7,603 nucleotides of DNA from Lachnospiraceae bacterium UBA2734 (lineage in GTDB: Bacteria; Bacillota; Clostridia; Lachnospirales; Lachnospiraceae). The notes below the pieces were generated by a model. That model was given only the letters and a program-made list of their open reading frames with translations. It was not told where the DNA came from and searched no databases. Location of the stretch: contig DEKA01000030.1 in NCBI GenBank assembly GCA_002353635.1, positions 35,020-42,622 on the forward strand. Direction: 5' to 3'. The position numbers were made by a program, and so were the translations under genes. This document shows positions 1 to 5,497 of the stretch, piece by piece; the stretch's first letter is position 1; each line of letters opens with the position of its first letter.

Positions 1-840
1 GACGGAAAGGTCGCCTGGATCACCGGCGCGGCCTACGGTCTTGGCATGGCCTATGCAAAGGCTCTTGCCGAGGCGGGTGCAAGGATCGTCTTCAACTGCA
101 GAAGCCAGGAGCACCTCGACCACGCGATGGAAGAGTATAAGGCGGCAGGCGTTGAGGCCTATGGTGCCATCGTCGATGTCACGAAGGAAGAGGAAGTAAA
201 GAAGTTCGTCGCCGACGTGAAGGAGAAGTTCGGACCGATCACGATCCTGTTCAACAACGCCGGCATCATCAAGAGAATTCCGATGATTGAGATGACAAAG
301 GCACAGTGGGATCAGGTCATCAGCGTTGACCTCACAGGCCCGTTCCTCTGCTCAAAGGCGGTTCTTCCGCAGATGATCGAGAGAAAGGCCGGCAAGATTA
401 TCAATGCGTGCTCTATGATGTCTGAGCTCGGTCGCGAGACAGTATCGGCGTATGCAGCAGCCAAGGGCGGACTGAAAATGCTGACCAAGAACATCTGCTC
501 TGAGTACGGCCAGTACAACATTCAGTGCAACGCCATCGGACCCGGCTACATCGCTACCCCTCAGACGGCACCTCTGCGCAAGAAGCAGCCCGACGGATCC
601 ATGCACCCGTTCGACCGCTTCATCCGCTCGAAGACACCGGCACAGAGATGGGGCGAGACGGACGATCTGAAGGGCCTTGCTGTGTTCCTTGCTTCTCCTG
701 CATCTGACTTCATCAACGGCCAGGTAGTCTACATCGACGGCGGTATTCTCGCCTACATCGGCCAGGATCCTTCCCAGCTCGATGAGTCCAAGTTCAGGGA
801 TGAGGGAACATCTGAGGACGTTGTTGTCAACGATAAGTAA
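1..840 (+). CDS. SDR-family oxidoreductase, gluconate 5-dehydrogenase type (5' end cut off by the window)
   Basis: Seen: the frame is open from base 1 and ends in TAA at 838-840, giving 279 visible residues. The Rossmann motif TGAAYGLG is at 22-45, NNAG at 253-264, the catalytic Ser at 412-414 and the YAAAK Tyr/Lys at 451-465. Ser and Tyr are 13 residues apart, as is usual in classical SDRs. Motif placement means only about ten N-terminal residues are missing; the ATG at 46 lies inside the cofactor site and is not the start. Family knowledge: the stretch around the active site (CSMMSELGRETVSAYAAAKG), IGPGYIATPQTAPLR and the GGILAYIG end are typical of gluconate 5-dehydrogenases, cytosolic enzymes interconverting gluconate and 5-ketogluconate with NAD(P)H; 2-deoxy-D-gluconate 3-dehydrogenase (KduD) is the main alternative. 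Odd: about 23 mostly acidic residues follow GGILAYIG. A strong terminator separates it from the transporter operon. Confidence 0.88.
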   Translation, partial: DGKVAWITGAAYGLGMAYAKALAEAGARIVFNCRSQEHLDHAMEEYKAAGVEAYGAIVDVTKEEEVKKFVADVKEKFGPITILFNNAGIIKRIPMIEMTKAQWDQVISVDLTGPFLCSKAVLPQMIERKAGKIINACSMMSELGRETVSAYAAAKGGLKMLTKNICSEYGQYNIQCNAIGPGYIATPQTAPLRKKQPDGSMHPFDRFIRSKTPAQRWGETDDLKGLAVFLASPASDFINGQVVYIDGGILAYIGQDPSQLDESKFRDEGTSEDVVVNDK

Positions 841-864
841 TAACAGCTCTTGGAGTGTATCCAG

Positions 865-898
865 GCGCCGGGCGCGCTGAACGCCCGGCGCTTTTTTT
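865..898 (+). terminator. Rho-independent terminator of the SDR gene
   Basis: A perfect 10-bp GC-rich stem (865-874 with 882-891), a 7-nt loop (875-881) and a run of seven T (892-898) immediately after it, 25 nt beyond the SDR stop codon. It meets all classical criteria and isolates the dehydrogenase transcript from the downstream operon. Confidence 0.95.
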
Positions 899-949
899 GA
901 ATATCAGACATCCGGCAGGGAATTTTCAGCTCTGTCCGATTGAAAACTT

Positions 950-978
950 TTGACCCGCGCATCAATAGATGCTATTGT
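950..978 (+). promoter_or_regulatory. Sigma-70/SigA-type promoter of the transporter operon
   Basis: TTGACC (950-955) and TATTGT (973-978) are separated by exactly 17 bp, in an AT-rich patch just downstream of the SDR terminator. Transcription would start near 985, leaving a leader of about 290 nt before the lipoprotein start codon. A weaker second possibility is TTGTTT (1097-1102), 16 bp, TAAAAT (1119-1124); its -35 is poor and it overlaps the inverted repeat described separately. Confidence 0.72.
963..977. promoter_or_regulatory. 15-bp dyad overlapping the -10 box, candidate operator
   Basis: CAATAG-ATG-CTATTG is a perfect 6-bp inverted repeat with a 3-bp centre, lying across the end of the promoter spacer and covering most of the -10 hexamer. 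That is where a dimeric repressor would block RNA polymerase. A looser inverted repeat (TTTTCA 923-928, TGAAAA 941-946) lies just upstream of the -35. No regulator gene is in the window; I do not recognise the site as belonging to a known family. Confidence 0.4.
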
Positions 979-1096
979 TAATCCGTCACGTAAATCAACT
1001 GCGGACAATCGCACTGTGCCGGCACGGCAGCCGGGATGGAAGAGGGCCGCGGGCAAGTCTGCGCAGTGTCTGCGCGGGCAGTAAGCGTATTGATTA

Positions 1097-1251
1097 TTGT
1101 TTAACATCCCCCAAAAAGTAAAATCTGAACGGAGAGTCCACTTTCAGGCAGATTTCTCGCTTTTCTGAGGGGCGGCAAGGGCGCGGAACGCCTTTGGACG
1201 CATTCATCCCGAATTGCAGCAATTCAATTCAGGATAAAAGATGTTAAACAA
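1097..1251 (+). repeat. 12-bp perfect inverted repeat enclosing three hairpins
   Basis: TTGTTTAACATC at 1097-1108 is the exact reverse complement of GATGTTAAACAA at 1240-1251. As RNA the arms would form the closing helix of a multi-branch junction, with the 3' arm ending 12 nt before the AGGAGG ribosome-binding site. As DNA the arms could instead be two half-sites for a looping regulator. A further 5-nt match, GTCCA (1136-1140, in the first hairpin loop) with TGGAC (1195-1199), could make a pseudoknot but is short enough to be chance. Confidence 0.6.
1206..1235 (+). repeat. Bistable hairpin just upstream of the bmp start
   Basis: GAATTG (1211-1216) can pair either with the near copy of CAATTC (1220-1225, 3-nt loop) or with the far copy (1225-1230). 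The far register extends by ATCC/GGAT (1206-1209 with 1232-1235) to 10 bp around a C/A mismatch. The two CAATTC copies share one base, so only one register forms at a time. The far form buries the AGGA (1231-1234) that could serve the leader peptide. Confidence 0.45.
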
Positions 1252-1279
1252 AGAAGATGTACAAGGAGGAGATGCATGA
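1241..1279 (+). CDS. Possible 12-codon leader peptide overlapping the bmp start codon
   Basis: ATG at 1241 opens a short frame, MLNKEDVQGGDA, ending in TGA at 1277-1279; the stop overlaps the lipoprotein ATG (1276-1278) as ATGA. An AGGA at 1231-1234 sits 6 nt upstream of its ATG, a proper Shine-Dalgarno distance. Such an overlap would couple translation of the lipoprotein to the leader peptide. Its start codon lies in the 3' arm of the 12-bp inverted repeat and its Shine-Dalgarno in the preceding hairpin, so folding could gate it. Against it: it is very short and the lipoprotein has its own strong site, so the arrangement may be fortuitous. Confidence 0.25.
   Translation: MLNKEDVQGGDA
1264..1269 (+). 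promoter_or_regulatory. Ribosome-binding site of the BMP lipoprotein gene
   Basis: AGGAGG with a 6-nt spacer to the ATG at 1276. It is consensus strength and fixes the start directly before the signal peptide. It lies 12 nt after the 3' arm of the leader inverted repeat. Confidence 0.9.
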
Positions 1280-2625
1280 AAAAGAAGGTTCTCAGTGTAA
1301 CGCTGGTACTGGCCATGGCGGCGACTATGCTGGCCGGCTGCAGATCGACGTCTTCCGACACTGCTTCTACGGCAGCGCAGTCGGCGGCTCCTGCAGAGGC
1401 AGGTACGGAGAGCGCTGATGCGGATGCGGCAGATACCGCTGCAGCAGCACAGACAGCAGATGCCCAGACCGGTGCAGGTATTGCCAAGGATGACCTGAAG
1501 GTCGGCGTCATCTATGTCGGCGATGAGAACGAGGGTTATACGGCTGCCCACATGGCAGGTGTAGATGAGATGGAAAAGACACTGGGTCTCTCTGATGACC
1601 AGATCATCGAGAAGAAGAACATCGCGGAGGATGAGTCCTGCCTCGATGCTGCCAATGACCTCGTGGACAGCGGCTGCCAGATTATCTTTGCGAACAGCTT
1701 TGGACATGGTTCCTACATGCTGCAGGCTGCGCAGGACAACCCTGACGTGCAGTTCTGTCATGCAACCGGCGCTGATGCAAAGGGCGCAGGCCTCTCCAAT
1801 TTCCACAACTTCTTCACATCCGTATATGAGTCCAGATATGTCTCCGGCGTCGTTGCAGGTCTCAAGCTCAACGATATGCTCGACAAGGGAACAGTCACAA
1901 AGGACAAGCTCAAGATCGGCTATGTAGGCGCTTATCCTTACGCCGAGGTTATTTCCGGCTTTACATCCTTCTTCCTGGGCGTTCGCTCCGTATGCCCGGA
2001 TGCGACCATGGAGGTCAAGTACACGAACTCCTGGGCTGACCTCGATCTTGAGAACCAGACCGCGAAGCAGCTCATTGCAGACGGCTGCGTTCTGATCTCC
2101 CAGCACGCCGATACAACAGGTGCTCCCAGTGCCTGCGAGGAGGCCGGTGTTCCCTGCGTCGGCTACAACATCGATATGATCCCCACAGCACCTGATGAGG
2201 CACTCACATCCGCTTCCATCGATTGGGGCCCGTACTACACATATGCTGTACAGTGCATGCTCGACGGCAAGTCCATCGACACTGACTGGTGCCAGGGCTA
2301 TGCTGAGGGCGCAGACAAGATCACCGCTCTGAACGAGAAGATCCTGCCTGACGGAACAGCAGACAAGGTCAAGGAAGTCGAGGACAAGATCAAGAGCGGC
2401 TCTCTCCACGTATTCGATACATCGACATTCACTGTAGGCGGCAAGAGCCTTGAGGATGCCTTCAACGCAGGCGATCTCGATTCCTCCTTCTCGGATGACA
2501 CGGCGAAGGATACCTTCGGAAAGAGCATTGCTGACGGCTACTATCATGAGTCTGATGTGACGCTGAACACTTCTGCTCCTACATTCTGCGTCATCATCGA
2601 CGGCATCACTTCCGAGACGAACTGA
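1276..2625 (+). CDS. BMP-family ABC transporter substrate-binding lipoprotein
   Basis: 449 residues. Seen: a short basic start (MKKK), a hydrophobic stretch and lipobox LAGC at residues 19-22, so Cys22 would be lipidated and the protein anchored outside the membrane. Residues 23-72 are a low-complexity Ala/Ser/Thr/Asp linker. The folded domain starts near residue 74 (DLKVGVIYVGDENEGYTAAH); FANSFGHGSYMLQAAQDNPD (138-157), the YVSGVVAGL segment (188-196) and IGYVGAYPYAEVISGF (214-229) fit the BMP (basic membrane protein/PnrA/NupN) fold. Family knowledge: characterised members bind purine nucleosides. Together with the three downstream genes it makes a full importer; the exact ligand is not readable here. 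It is the first gene of the operon, behind a long structured leader, and ends in tandem stops (TGATGA). A structured spacer follows, which could let this binding protein be made in excess of the membrane parts. Confidence 0.93.
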   Translation: MKKKVLSVTLVLAMAATMLAGCRSTSSDTASTAAQSAAPAEAGTESADADAADTAAAAQTADAQTGAGIAKDDLKVGVIYVGDENEGYTAAHMAGVDEMEKTLGLSDDQIIEKKNIAEDESCLDAANDLVDSGCQIIFANSFGHGSYMLQAAQDNPDVQFCHATGADAKGAGLSNFHNFFTSVYESRYVSGVVAGLKLNDMLDKGTVTKDKLKIGYVGAYPYAEVISGFTSFFLGVRSVCPDATMEVKYTNSWADLDLENQTAKQLIADGCVLISQHADTTGAPSACEEAGVPCVGYNIDMIPTAPDEALTSASIDWGPYYTYAVQCMLDGKSIDTDWCQGYAEGADKITALNEKILPDGTADKVKEVEDKIKSGSLHVFDTSTFTVGGKSLEDAFNAGDLDSSFSDDTAKDTFGKSIADGYYHESDVTLNTSAPTFCVIIDGITSETN

Positions 2626-2634
2626 TGACAATAT

Positions 2635-2708
2635 GGATTCCCCGCATAGATCTCTGATCTCAGCAAGGGCTGTCAGCCTGACTGAGCATATGAGGCATGC
2701 GGGAATCC
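2635..2708 (+). repeat. Long-range stem in the bmp-ATPase spacer
   Basis: GGATTCCCCGCAT (2635-2647) pairs with ATGCGGGAATCC (2697-2708) over 12 bp with one bulged C, starting 10 nt after the bmp stop. Nested inside are CTCAG/CTGAG (2659-2663 with 2682-2686) and GGCT/AGCC (2668-2671 with 2675-2678). The 3' arm can alternatively form CGGGAA/TTCCCG (2700-2705 with 2712-2717), and that in turn competes with TCCCGGT/ACCGGGA (2713-2719 with 2726-2732). A 3'-end stabiliser or processing structure is the likely role; this is inferred. Confidence 0.55.
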
Positions 2709-2742
2709 TGCTTCCCGGTGCAGAAACCGGGACATAGGATAC

Positions 2743-2780
2743 AGGCAACCGGATCCCCAATGACAGGGGACCGGTTGCCT
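2743..2780 (+). terminator. Strong hairpin before the ATPase gene, attenuator or processing stem
   Basis: AGGCAACCGG (2743-2752) pairs perfectly with CCGGTTGCCT (2771-2780). After a single bulged A the stem continues for five more pairs (2754-2758 with 2766-2770) around a 7-nt loop. The sequence after it (TGTCCTGTTC) is only mildly T-rich, so full termination is unlikely. A partial terminator or a barrier protecting the bmp message fits. It ends 17 nt before the AAAGGA (2798-2803) ribosome-binding site of the ATPase. Confidence 0.5.
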
Positions 2781-2808
2781 TGTCCTGTTCATAGAGGAAA
2801 GGATTGGT

Positions 2809-4398
2809 ATGGCGGACGCACAATATGCAATTGAACTACGCAACGTCACAAAACGGTTCGGAGAGGTTGTCGCCAATGACAAGGTGAATATGACGCTTCG
2901 AAAGGGTGAGATCCTCTCGATCCTTGGCGAGAACGGCAGCGGAAAGACAACATTGATGAACATGCTCTCCGGCATTTATTTTCCGGACGAGGGCGAAATT
3001 TTCGTCAACGGGAAAGAGGTTGCTATCCGTTCTCCGAGAGATGCCTTTGCCCTCGGCATCGGCATGATTCACCAGCACTTCAAGCTCATCAATATACTCA
3101 CGGCGGCGCAGAACATCATTCTGGGCCTCCCGGGCCCGCAGCGCCTCAACATGAAGAAGGTCTGTCAGGAGATCGATGCGCTGACCTCGAAGTACGGGTT
3201 TGAACTCGACCCGAATATGAAAATATACGACATGTCCGTCTCGCAGAAGCAGACCGTGGAGATTGTGAAGGTCCTCTACAGAGGAGCCGATATTCTCATT
3301 CTCGATGAGCCGACTGCCGTGCTGACGCCGCAGGAGACGGAGAAGTTATTTTCAGTACTGCGCAACATGAAGAAGGCAGGCAAATCCATTATCATCATCA
3401 CCCACAAGCTCAATGAGGTCATGGAGATTTCGGACCGCGTCATGGTGCTGCGCAGGGGACACTACATCGACACGGTCAATACGAAGGACACAAATGAGGC
3501 GCAGCTGACCGATATGATGGTCGGCGAGCACATCACACTCGACATCGACAGGACGCAGATCGACGAGACGTACAGAAGAATCGACGTCCGCGGCCTTACC
3601 GTGCGAAACCATGAGGGTCTAAAGGTCCTCGACAATGTCTCCTTCATTGCAAGATCCGGGCAGATCCTCGGTGTTGCGGGCATCGCGGGGAGTGGGCAGA
3701 AGGAGCTCCTGGAGGCGATTGCAGGCCTGCAGCACGCAGAGAGCGGACAGATCCTTTACCGTGCACCCGACGGGAGCGTAGAGGAGCTGACGGAGAAGAC
3801 ACCGAAGCAGATCTATGACATGAACATCCGGCTCTCCTTCGTCCCGGAGGACCGACTGGGCATGGGCCTTGTGGGCTCCATGGACCTCACGGACAATATG
3901 ATGGTCCGCAGCTATAAAAAAGGGCACGGGCCTCTTGCCGACAGGAAGGCGCCAAGGCACCTGGCAGAAGAGATCGTGGACAAGCTGGGCGTTGTGACGC
4001 CGGGCATCTCCACACCTGTGCGCAATCTCTCCGGCGGCAATGTCCAGAAGGTCCTCGTCGGACGTGAGATCGCTTCGTCCCCGAAGGTTCTCATGGTGGC
4101 CTACCCCGTCCGCGGACTGGACATCAATTCGGCTTTTGCCATCTATCATCTTCTGAACGAGCAGAAGGAAAAGGGAGCGGCAGTCATCTGCGTAGGTGAG
4201 GACCTGGATGTGCTGATCCAGCTCTGCGACCGCATTATGGTGCTCTCTGAAGGAACAGTGGCCGGCATTGTGGATGCCAGAAAGACAACAAAGGAAGAGC
4301 TGGGGCTTCTTATGACGAGCGGCCATCACGAGGGTGAGGACGAGAAGGCGCGCGCGGAAGAGGAGAAGAAGAGACAGGAGGCGCTGCGCCATGAATAA
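2809..4398 (+). CDS. Double-domain ABC transporter ATP-binding protein (NupO/YufO type)
   Basis: 529 residues, usual for fused two-domain ATPases of nucleoside/sugar importers; cytoplasmic, it powers import through the two permeases. First domain: Walker A GENGSGKTT (40-48), Q-loop Gln89, signature MSVSQKQ (142-148), Walker B ILILDEP (162-168), switch His199. Second domain: altered P-loop GIAGSGQK (291-298), good signature LSGGN (407-411), but the Walker B region reads VLMVAYPVRGLD (427-438), with Ala-Tyr where Asp-Glu would be, and the switch His is absent (CVGEDLD, 461-467). The second site therefore looks non-hydrolytic, a known kind of asymmetry in this family. The first signature also departs from LSGGQ. 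A highly charged tail (about 505-529) ends the protein. The start is set by AAAGGA at 2798-2803, 5 nt before the ATG. Its last 8 nt overlap the next gene, indicating translational coupling. Confidence 0.93.
   Translation: MADAQYAIELRNVTKRFGEVVANDKVNMTLRKGEILSILGENGSGKTTLMNMLSGIYFPDEGEIFVNGKEVAIRSPRDAFALGIGMIHQHFKLINILTAAQNIILGLPGPQRLNMKKVCQEIDALTSKYGFELDPNMKIYDMSVSQKQTVEIVKVLYRGADILILDEPTAVLTPQETEKLFSVLRNMKKAGKSIIIITHKLNEVMEISDRVMVLRRGHYIDTVNTKDTNEAQLTDMMVGEHITLDIDRTQIDETYRRIDVRGLTVRNHEGLKVLDNVSFIARSGQILGVAGIAGSGQKELLEAIAGLQHAESGQILYRAPDGSVEELTEKTPKQIYDMNIRLSFVPEDRLGMGLVGSMDLTDNMMVRSYKKGHGPLADRKAPRHLAEEIVDKLGVVTPGISTPVRNLSGGNVQKVLVGREIASSPKVLMVAYPVRGLDINSAFAIYHLLNEQKEKGAAVICVGEDLDVLIQLCDRIMVLSEGTVAGIVDARKTTKEELGLLMTSGHHEGEDEKARAEEEKKRQEALRHE
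4376..4381 (+). promoter_or_regulatory. Ribosome-binding site fixing the first permease start
   Basis: AGGAGG within the end of the ATPase gene, 9 nt before ATG 4391. It decides for 4391 over the in-frame GTG at 4334, which would prepend 19 mostly Arg-rich residues that are only the ATPase tail read in another frame. Confidence 0.85.
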
Positions 4399-5497
4399 AA
4401 CGGTAAGAACGAAAAATGTCATTCATATGGTCAAGCGCGGCAGCATCAGCAGGGCGAAGGCATGGATGATCCGAGGCATCGCCGTGCTGCTCTCGCTCCT
4501 TGTGTGCGCCGTTGTGATTGTCGCCATTACAGGGGATAACCCCTTAAGCGTTTACGGCGGCATTGTGAGCGGCGCTGTCGGCTCCAATCGAAGACTCTGG
4601 GTTACGATCAGAGAGAGCGCGACACTCCTTGTGATCGCGGTTGGCCTTACGCCGGCCTTTAAGATGAGGTTCTGGAACCTCGGCGGAGAGGGGCAGGTTC
4701 TCATGGGCGGCGTTGCCACAGCGGCAGTGATGATCTATCTCGGGCCTTTGCTGCAGGACTGGCTTCTTGTCATCTTAAGCCTTGTGGGCGCCGCACTGGC
4801 AGGACTTCTGTGGGGATTTCTTCCCGCCTTTTTCAAGGCGAAGTTCAACACGAATGAGTCGCTCTTTACGCTCATGATGAATTACGTGGCCATGCAGATC
4901 GTCACATTCTGCATCGTTTTGTGGGAGCACCCGAAGGGATCCAACCACGTCGGCGTCATCAATCAGAAGGGAAAGGAAGGATGGTTCCCTTCCCTGTTCG
5001 GTTCAGAATACATGCTGGACGTCATTCTGGTTGCTGTCATCACGATCCTCGTTTTCTGGTATCTGCGATATACGAAGCAGGGCTATGAGCTCTCCGTCGT
5101 CGGCGAGTCTGTCAACACGGCGCGCTACGCCGGCATTGAGGTGAAGAAGGTCATCGTCCGCACCATGCTGATCTCTTCAGCCATCTGCGGCATAGCCGGA
5201 GCACTGATCGTAGGAGGCGCGAGCCACACGATCTCGACATCAACAGCCGGAGGCAGAGGCTTCACGGCCATCATTGTGGCGTGGCTGAGCCAGTTCAATC
5301 CTTATGCAATGATCGCAGCATCTGTTTTCCTGTGCTTTATGCAGCAGGGATCCATTCAGATCGCAACGCAGTACGGCCTGAATGAAAACGCATCGGATAT
5401 CATCACTGGCATCCTTCTCTTTTTCCTGATCGGCTGCGAATTCTTCGTCCGCTATCGTCTCGAGGTGACCAAAGTGGAAGTTACGGAGGCTAAATAG
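4391..5497 (+). CDS. ABC transporter permease, nucleoside type (NupP/YufP type)
   Basis: 368 residues, inner-membrane channel subunit of the importer (binding-protein-dependent transport permease, family 2). Seen: a basic cytoplasmic N-terminus, then hydrophobic segments near residues 28-47, 76-90, 102-118, 122-147, 158-178, 210-224, 257-276, 290-315 and 335-353. The motif FWNLGGEGQVLMGG (94-107) corresponds to the NIGAEGQ-type signature of this branch. GYELSVVGESVNTARYAGI (231-249) is the cytoplasmic coupling motif that contacts the ATPase. The ATG overlaps the ATPase stop by 8 nt and the stop codon abuts the next ATG, so the three genes are translationally coupled. Family knowledge: it pairs with a second, shorter permease, as here. 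The substrate cannot be read from the permease alone. Confidence 0.92.
   Translation: MNKTVRTKNVIHMVKRGSISRAKAWMIRGIAVLLSLLVCAVVIVAITGDNPLSVYGGIVSGAVGSNRRLWVTIRESATLLVIAVGLTPAFKMRFWNLGGEGQVLMGGVATAAVMIYLGPLLQDWLLVILSLVGAALAGLLWGFLPAFFKAKFNTNESLFTLMMNYVAMQIVTFCIVLWEHPKGSNHVGVINQKGKEGWFPSLFGSEYMLDVILVAVITILVFWYLRYTKQGYELSVVGESVNTARYAGIEVKKVIVRTMLISSAICGIAGALIVGGASHTISTSTAGGRGFTAIIVAWLSQFNPYAMIAASVFLCFMQQGSIQIATQYGLNENASDIITGILLFFLIGCEFFVRYRLEVTKVEVTEAK

Larger units (their letters stand above)
985..1275 (+). promoter_or_regulatory. Long structured 5' leader of the transporter operon, candidate cis-regulatory RNA
   Basis: This untranslated stretch between the inferred start of transcription and the lipoprotein ATG is dense in self-complementarity. 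The 5' part has a small stem (1017-1021 with 1025-1029) and a 10-bp stem with two G·U pairs (1057-1066 with 1070-1079, 3-nt loop). The 3' part is a domain closed by a perfect 12-bp pairing, 1097-1108 with 1240-1251. Inside it are hairpins 1121-1127/1149-1155, 1177-1183/1189-1195 (one G·U, loop CGGAA) and 1206-1216/1225-1235 (10 bp around one C/A mismatch). I compared it from memory with purine, PRPP, glycine, cobalamin, THF and T-box consensus features and found no convincing match. No T-run follows any hairpin, so control would more likely be translational. That it is regulatory is inference. Confidence 0.45.

Noticed and set aside
46..48. ATG at 46 as the start of the dehydrogenase
   Set aside because: The frame is open back to base 1 and the essential TGxxxGxG cofactor motif lies at 22-45, so the true start is outside the window.
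985..1275. Known riboswitch classes (purine, PRPP, glycine, cobalamin, THF) or a T-box in the leader
   Set aside because: GGAGAG with TTTCAGGCA briefly recalls glycine aptamers, and GCACTGTG recalls cobalamin elements, but the rest of each core is missing. The purine three-way-junction core, the PRPP core and the T-box sequence were not found.
2743..2790. Full intrinsic terminator between lipoprotein and ATPase genes
   Set aside because: The stem is strong but the following bases are not a real T-run, and no clear promoter lies between it and the ATPase gene, so complete termination would strand the rest of the importer.
1204..2823. A 539-codon open frame on the minus strand opposite the lipoprotein gene
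   Set aside because: It lies antisense to a clearly identified BMP lipoprotein, gives a Cys/Leu/Ile-rich sequence with no recognisable domain, and arises from codon bias of the real gene. No ribosome-binding site or promoter was seen for it.
4334..4390. GTG start at 4334 for the first permease
   Set aside because: It adds an Arg-rich stretch that is only the ATPase tail in another frame. ATG 4391 has an AGGAGG site at 4376-4381 and gives a normal permease N-terminus.
3619..4422. A 267-codon minus-strand frame opposite the ATPase gene
   Set aside because: Antisense shadow of a well-supported ABC ATPase, with no recognisable motif and no upstream ribosome-binding site.
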